A stretch of DNA of 64,000 nt, taken from the NCBI GenBank assembly GCA_950295325.1, contig OX485806.1, positions 30,876,001 to 30,940,000 on the forward strand, read 5' to 3'. This stretch comes from Polytrichum commune (Eukaryota; Streptophyta; Polytrichopsida; Polytrichales; Polytrichaceae). Positions 59,940-64,000 of this stretch are shown here, piece after piece (position 1 is the first letter of the stretch; every line of letters starts with the position of its first letter). Both the position numbers and the translations under genes were made by a program. The notes beneath the pieces were generated by a model. It did no database searches. It was not told the origin of the DNA and saw nothing but the letters and a program-made list of their open reading frames with translations.

Positions 59940-61910
59940 GGGCGGGGGTGGGGAGTTTAGAACTTGAAACGTTTTGAGCCTTCGTATAGTTTCTTTATAG
60001 TTTCATTTGTTTTGACATGTTTAGAATGTAACCAAATACATGTTTTGGCACAACAATAGTATAAATCTAGCTCCATTGAAAGGATACTGCACAACTTTAA
60101 GTTTATGGTAAGGGAAAATGTTGAGAGAATTTTGGAATACAAGATGACATTATGGAACATAACATTATTCATATCCATAACAATGTTATGTGGGATTGAC
60201 AATATTCCATATAATATTCCCGGGTCTTTCCCACATTTAGATTGAATGTGCAAAATATTCAAGAATATTCCGCTTAATTCTATCTATCCCACGTAACATT
60301 GTTATAAATCTGAATAATGTTGTGAAGATATGATGCAGACTTGAGAATGTGTACGTTGAGCCTATGAGACATTCAAGGGTATTCCTATGGGAACTAGATG
60401 AGGCTCTAGAAAATTTATTGTGGCTCACAGTACTAGGACTATTTAGTGTCCCTATGTGGGACGGATAAGAAATAACTAATAAATCAAGGAAGTGCCAACT
60501 TTGGTGGCTTTGAGTTTGACTTGGCTATTCATTAGCTTCTTGCTCCATTTCTTCCTTCCTTCACTCTTCCTCACCAATACAAAGCACACGACCAATTATG
60601 TCCATATGTTGTACATTGAGCCTTTTGGACCAAGTTACCTTTACAATATCCATCACTTATTAATCCCATAAAACACGACTTGTGTGTAACATCATTTGTG
60701 TGAAATGCAAAACAAGGTGTGAGTAGTAATGCCCCAAGTACATAACATTGTCCAATTGAGTATGGAGGGTGCGTGGGGCTGGGAATAAGTCGGATACTAT
60801 TCGGGAACTATTCCATGGTTATATCTTACCAGCACTACTACATGAGATTCAACGTTTTCAACTTGGGTGAAGCATCGTCACTGAATATTATTATACTGGA
60901 ATTGCTAATAATAGTTGAATAATGTTACATGAAACATATAAGAATAACTATTAAATTAACCCTTAACTTCATGAGAGGCTAGTTTTTGGGTTATGAATGA
61001 CTCTTGAAGGAAAATTCATCCAAAAGGAAGGTGCTAAGAAGGTCACAACATGTATCATTGTGTTCCTCACGAAGTTCTTTGCAATGGCAATGATCCCATC
61101 CGATACAAAAATATGGTCGTTCACAAAAAAATGAAATTATATTGTAACTCCATATTTCATTGAAAATTTTCAATTTTTTCTATGGACCGTTTTCTTTCCT
61201 CATAGTGTATCTCTATTCTTGATACAATCTTGAAAAGTTTGGACTATAATTTGATTGCATATGTTTATTACAAATTCTTGAAGTTTAACAATTCTAAATC
61301 AATCCTAATCCTATAATCACAGCACACCCTAAACTGTTCAATTGTCTCTAGTTTATACTCACATGATGTTTTATTTATTTGATTTTTCATTCCTACCATG
61401 TCTAAGCCAATTTACTAAGCTTGATTATGCATGCCACTAATCAAAAATGGACTTCCAAAAAAGGGAGAACTCGATACCTAGCTATGTGGGATGGGCAAGA
61501 AAAAACTATCAACTCCTAAGAGTCTAAAAGGCCCAGATTAAGCCTCTACAAGGAAAAATAAAAATAAAAATTGAGCTACGTACATTTCATTTTTAGCTAA
61601 TCGTGTCAAAAACAACCCTAACTAAAATCAACTCCCTTCTTTGAGTGCACTGTTTGAGCAAGTTAAGCACTTTGATATTATTGAAGATTTAAGTTCAAAT
61701 GCGTATCATGGGTGCCCTTGGGATGCAAATACATATGTTGTATTTTGATCCATGAATATCTAGTACGAGAATATTTTTAATTTCTCCTTGACATAAGACA
61801 AAGTATATTATAAGGTTTCAAATACATAAATTTATGAAGTATGATTTATGAACTTGCTAAAACCCGTATAAATTGTGTATATGGTTGTACATTGAGATCA
61901 TGCATCCTTT
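59940..61910. other. AT-rich spacer without recognised genes
   Basis: It contains the second copy of the hairpin repeat of 7984-8092 (about 60157-60255) and a third related palindrome at about 60287-60320. Minus-strand open frames (59957-60262, 60237-60428) run through these repeats and are not called. Confidence 0.5.
60157..60320. repeat. hairpin repeat of 7984-8092, copies 2 and 3
   Basis: ACATAACATTATT...AACAATGTTATGTGGGATTG, then ATATTCC and CATTTAGATTGAATGTGCAA, match 7987-8090 in order. A further stem, ACGTAACATTGTT / GAATAATGTTGTGA, follows at 60287-60320. Confidence 0.55.
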
Positions 61911-61912
61911 AC

Positions 61913-62758
61913 GGTAGATGGGTCTTAAGTGGTTCATTTTCTTAATGGGACCCCTATATTTTGATCGGTGTGTGGTTTGGTGAGGATCAAATAACAAACA
62001 TCATAAAGAAACATGTTTATTAGAGATTGGACAATGTCTTCAAATATTAATAACTACTCTACACTCAACAATGAACACAACTGGGAGGACACCACCATAT
62101 TCGAAATTTTGGGAGATTTCCAGTCTCCCAATCTGATGACAGTTTAGGTGGAGTCGACCTAAACTGTATTTTCCCAAAATCATGGAATTTTCCCAAAATT
62201 TCGAATATGGTGTTGGACCTATGTATCCAATTGAGAAATCAACAAACATGCACTTCCGATAACCATAATGAAACGAGGAGAGGGCCGGTTTTCAACCCGA
62301 TTGTTGTAGATGTTTCATCGTAAATTTGTTGGCAACACGAATTTTGTTGTGTAAACAAAATTGGAAGAAGTTAGAGAACATTAAAATAGCGAACCGATAA
62401 CTTAAGTTACACCCAACTTCTATTTGGTTCATTTTTTTCATCTTCTCCAACTTCTACCAATTCGATTTACGCAACAAGACTCGTGTTGCAAGCAAATCTA
62501 CGACTAAACATGTGCAAACATATGATTGAAAATCGGGCCTCTCCTAATTTAGTCGTGGTTACTGGAAGTGCATGGTTGTTGATTTGTCAACTGGATACAT
62601 AAGGTCCTCCCAATTGTGTTTACCGTTGAGTGTAGAGTAGTTATTGATATTTGAAGACATAATCCAAATTCTTTTAAATATGTGACTTTACGATGTTTGC
62701 TATTTGATCCAATATAGGGGTCCCATTAAGAGAACGAGCCACTTAAGACCCATCTACC
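61913..62758. mobile_element. large foldback element, arms ~350-490 bp
   Basis: The left end GGTAGATGGGTCTTAAGTGG at 61913 is the complement of the right end at 62739-62758. Pairing continues through the whole element: AATGGGACCCCTATATT, ATCAAATA(A/G)CAAACATC, GTCTTCAAATAT(T/C)AATAAC, CTACTCTACACTCAAC, CATGCACTTCC, and near the centre GTTGC/GCAACACGA and AGAAGTT blocks around 62380-62460. The left arm is longer because it carries the separate 124-bp insertion at 62091-62214. No protein is encoded. Similar ends or arms occur at 16463, 34405 and 35580, so this is a dispersed family. Its right end lies immediately upstream of the next gene's leader. Confidence 0.85.
62091..62214. mobile_element. 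small foldback nested inside the left arm of the larger one
   Basis: Inverted ends (ACCACCATATTCGAAATTTT on the left; AACACCATATTCGAAATTTT read in reverse on the right) are flanked by GGAC on both sides (62087-62090 and 62215-62218). The right arm of the host foldback and the copy at 34405 both read straight across this point, giving a clean empty-site comparison. In the middle is a second perfect stem, ACAGTTTAGGT / ACCTAAACTGT. A 4-bp target duplication is suggested. Confidence 0.8.
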
Positions 62759-64000
62759 TTATTGGTTGGGTTTCTTGCTCCATCTCTTCCCTTCCTTTCC
62801 CTTCCCTTCCCTTCCCTTCCCTGTCTGCCTGCCTTCCTTCGTTCTTCGTCACCGAACATAAATCATCGCAACAAATAAATAGACAAACAGACAGACTCGG
62901 AACCGGAGCCTCCGACTCGAGCAGGCTCCGCTTAGAGTTAACACCCGGCGCCATTACTTACTTACCGCATCTCCCAGCGCTTTTCTTTCGTTTTCACCTC
63001 CATACTGGACTCCTCTGCTCTCTCCTCTGCCTCTCCTCCTCAGTGGAGGGACCAATTCTAACTGCAGCAGTTATTATTACTTATAATTTTGCTTACTATT
63101 GCTGCTGCTTCCTCCCTCGTCACAAGAGAGGAGGAGCACGACAAACAAAACAAACGCCGCACGCAGGCAGGCAGGCAGGCAGACACGCAGACACGCAGAC
63201 AGACAGACAGACAGACAATAACTTCCAATCCGGTGTCGCAGACACTACCTACACTGCTGCTGCTGCTGCGGTGAGTGTCTGTCTGTGGTTCCTTCGTTCA
63301 TGTTGACCGATGTCTTGTGAATAATTAGGTCACCTCGAGGCAGCACCGTCGCTCGTCTTGGCGCTTCAATTTGCTTGGAACTTAAAATTTGTACCGTGGA
63401 GATGAGATGAGATGAGGGAGTTCTGTCACTGTTTCTTTCCGCGTTGGCGGTTTTTTAGTTAATTAATCAATCCAAATTGTTTTTAGTTATATTTAAGTAT
63501 TTTATTTGTGTGTGTGTGTGTGTGTTCTGGATCTGCGTTCAAGCGGTGTACTTACGCCGGGCGTGGTAATTTTCTGTTGCGTGAGTTTTGATTTCTGGTT
63601 TTAGTCGTGGCGGTGATTCTAGAAATGTGCGATGGTTTGAAGGTGTCTTAAGGATGCCCTCTGTGCTGCATTGAGTGTGATTGGCTGTTATGGCTATCCG
63701 TGTTTCGCCTCAGGTTGCAGCAACCTAATTATAAGAGAGACGTTAAGTAATGTGCGTGTTCTTAGGTTCGAGGGTTTGTGCTTTGCCTATCGAAGGGCCA
63801 AGAAACCTTGTCACGTTAGCAGGCTGGCAGAAATTTTCTGCTTGCTGCGTTCCCTCTGTGTAGCAGAACCTCAAATTGACGAGGAATTAATTGATCTCGC
63901 ATCGTGCAGAGTGTATGGTGTGTTGCATCGGGTAGAAGAGTTGCTGTGGAGGCTGCCGCAGAAGCCAGCCTGCATTAGAGGGCCGTTGAGACGTTCTGCA
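62759..64000 (+). other. probable promoter, 5' leader and first intron of a + strand gene beyond the window
   Basis: Directly after the foldback, composition shifts to the GC-rich, CT-rich style of the other two gene leaders. There is a (CCTTC)n tract (62786-62821), (GGCA)n/(GACA)n (63163-63217), (CTG)n (63254-63270) and a good donor GTGAGT at 63271, then T/G-rich intron-like sequence with (TG)n at 63507-63524. A possible acceptor (ATCGTGCAG, AG at 63908-63909) precedes unrecognised sequence. The 200-codon open frame at 62704-63306 starts inside the foldback and is built of simple repeats, so it is not called. No protein can be named. Confidence 0.45.

Noticed and set aside
62704-63306. 200-codon + strand open frame near the right end
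   Set aside because: It starts inside the foldback element and is built from CCTTC, GGCA, GACA and CTG repeats; no domain. It is treated as leader sequence.

Overview
The window looks like nuclear DNA of a land plant. The evidence is two intron-bearing genes of plant-restricted type (a DRB2/3/5-like double-stranded RNA-binding protein and a DUF3511 protein), long AT-rich gene-poor spacers, and many decayed plant-type transposable elements. The LINE and the SWIM/MULE-like remnant remind me, from memory only, of copies in fern, lycophyte and bryophyte genomes. A seed-free plant is therefore plausible but not proven. There is no bacterial, organellar or viral gene content, no CRISPR array and no rRNA or tRNA gene that I can support.

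Layout. At 0.5-4.1 kb, + strand, lies the DRB gene, with a CT-rich leader, a probable 5' UTR intron and three coding exons. Its 3' flank holds an unexplained antisense coding-like stretch (4.57-4.77 kb). From 5 to 43 kb there is essentially no intact gene. This stretch contains a hAT-like MITE with an 8-bp target duplication (15.6 kb), a GC-richer unrecognised block (20.6-23.1 kb), a three-unit ~300-bp tandem repeat (23.5-24.4 kb), a broken SWIM/MULE-like transposon gene (26.3-29.2 kb), a PIF/Harbinger-like MITE (35.2 kb), a Stowaway-like MITE (39.8 kb) and two or three members of another short inverted-repeat family (7.5, 41.3, 42.7 kb). At 43.5-46.2 kb, + strand, lies the DUF3511 gene, with a (CATCGC)n leader repeat, a likely 5' UTR intron and a single 79-codon coding exon.

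From 48.5 to 50.1 kb there is a tRNA-derived SINE followed by two terminal-inverted-repeat elements. A decayed L1-type LINE occupies 52.4-56.06 kb and carries a near-perfect 59-bp-arm hairpin inside it. At 57.7-58.0 kb is an array of eight short quasi-palindromes. At 61.9-62.76 kb is a large foldback element with a second small foldback inserted in its left arm. The last 1.2 kb resembles the promoter, 5' leader and first intron of a + strand gene whose coding part lies beyond the window.

The genes do not form an operon or visible pathway. The DRB family acts in small-RNA biogenesis, and the surrounding hairpin-forming repeats are the kind of locus that can feed siRNA pathways, but any link here is speculation. 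I found no convincing new multi-gene system. The most unusual signals are structural: the LINE-internal hairpin, the nested foldback, the quasi-palindrome array, and the many long G or C homopolymers.
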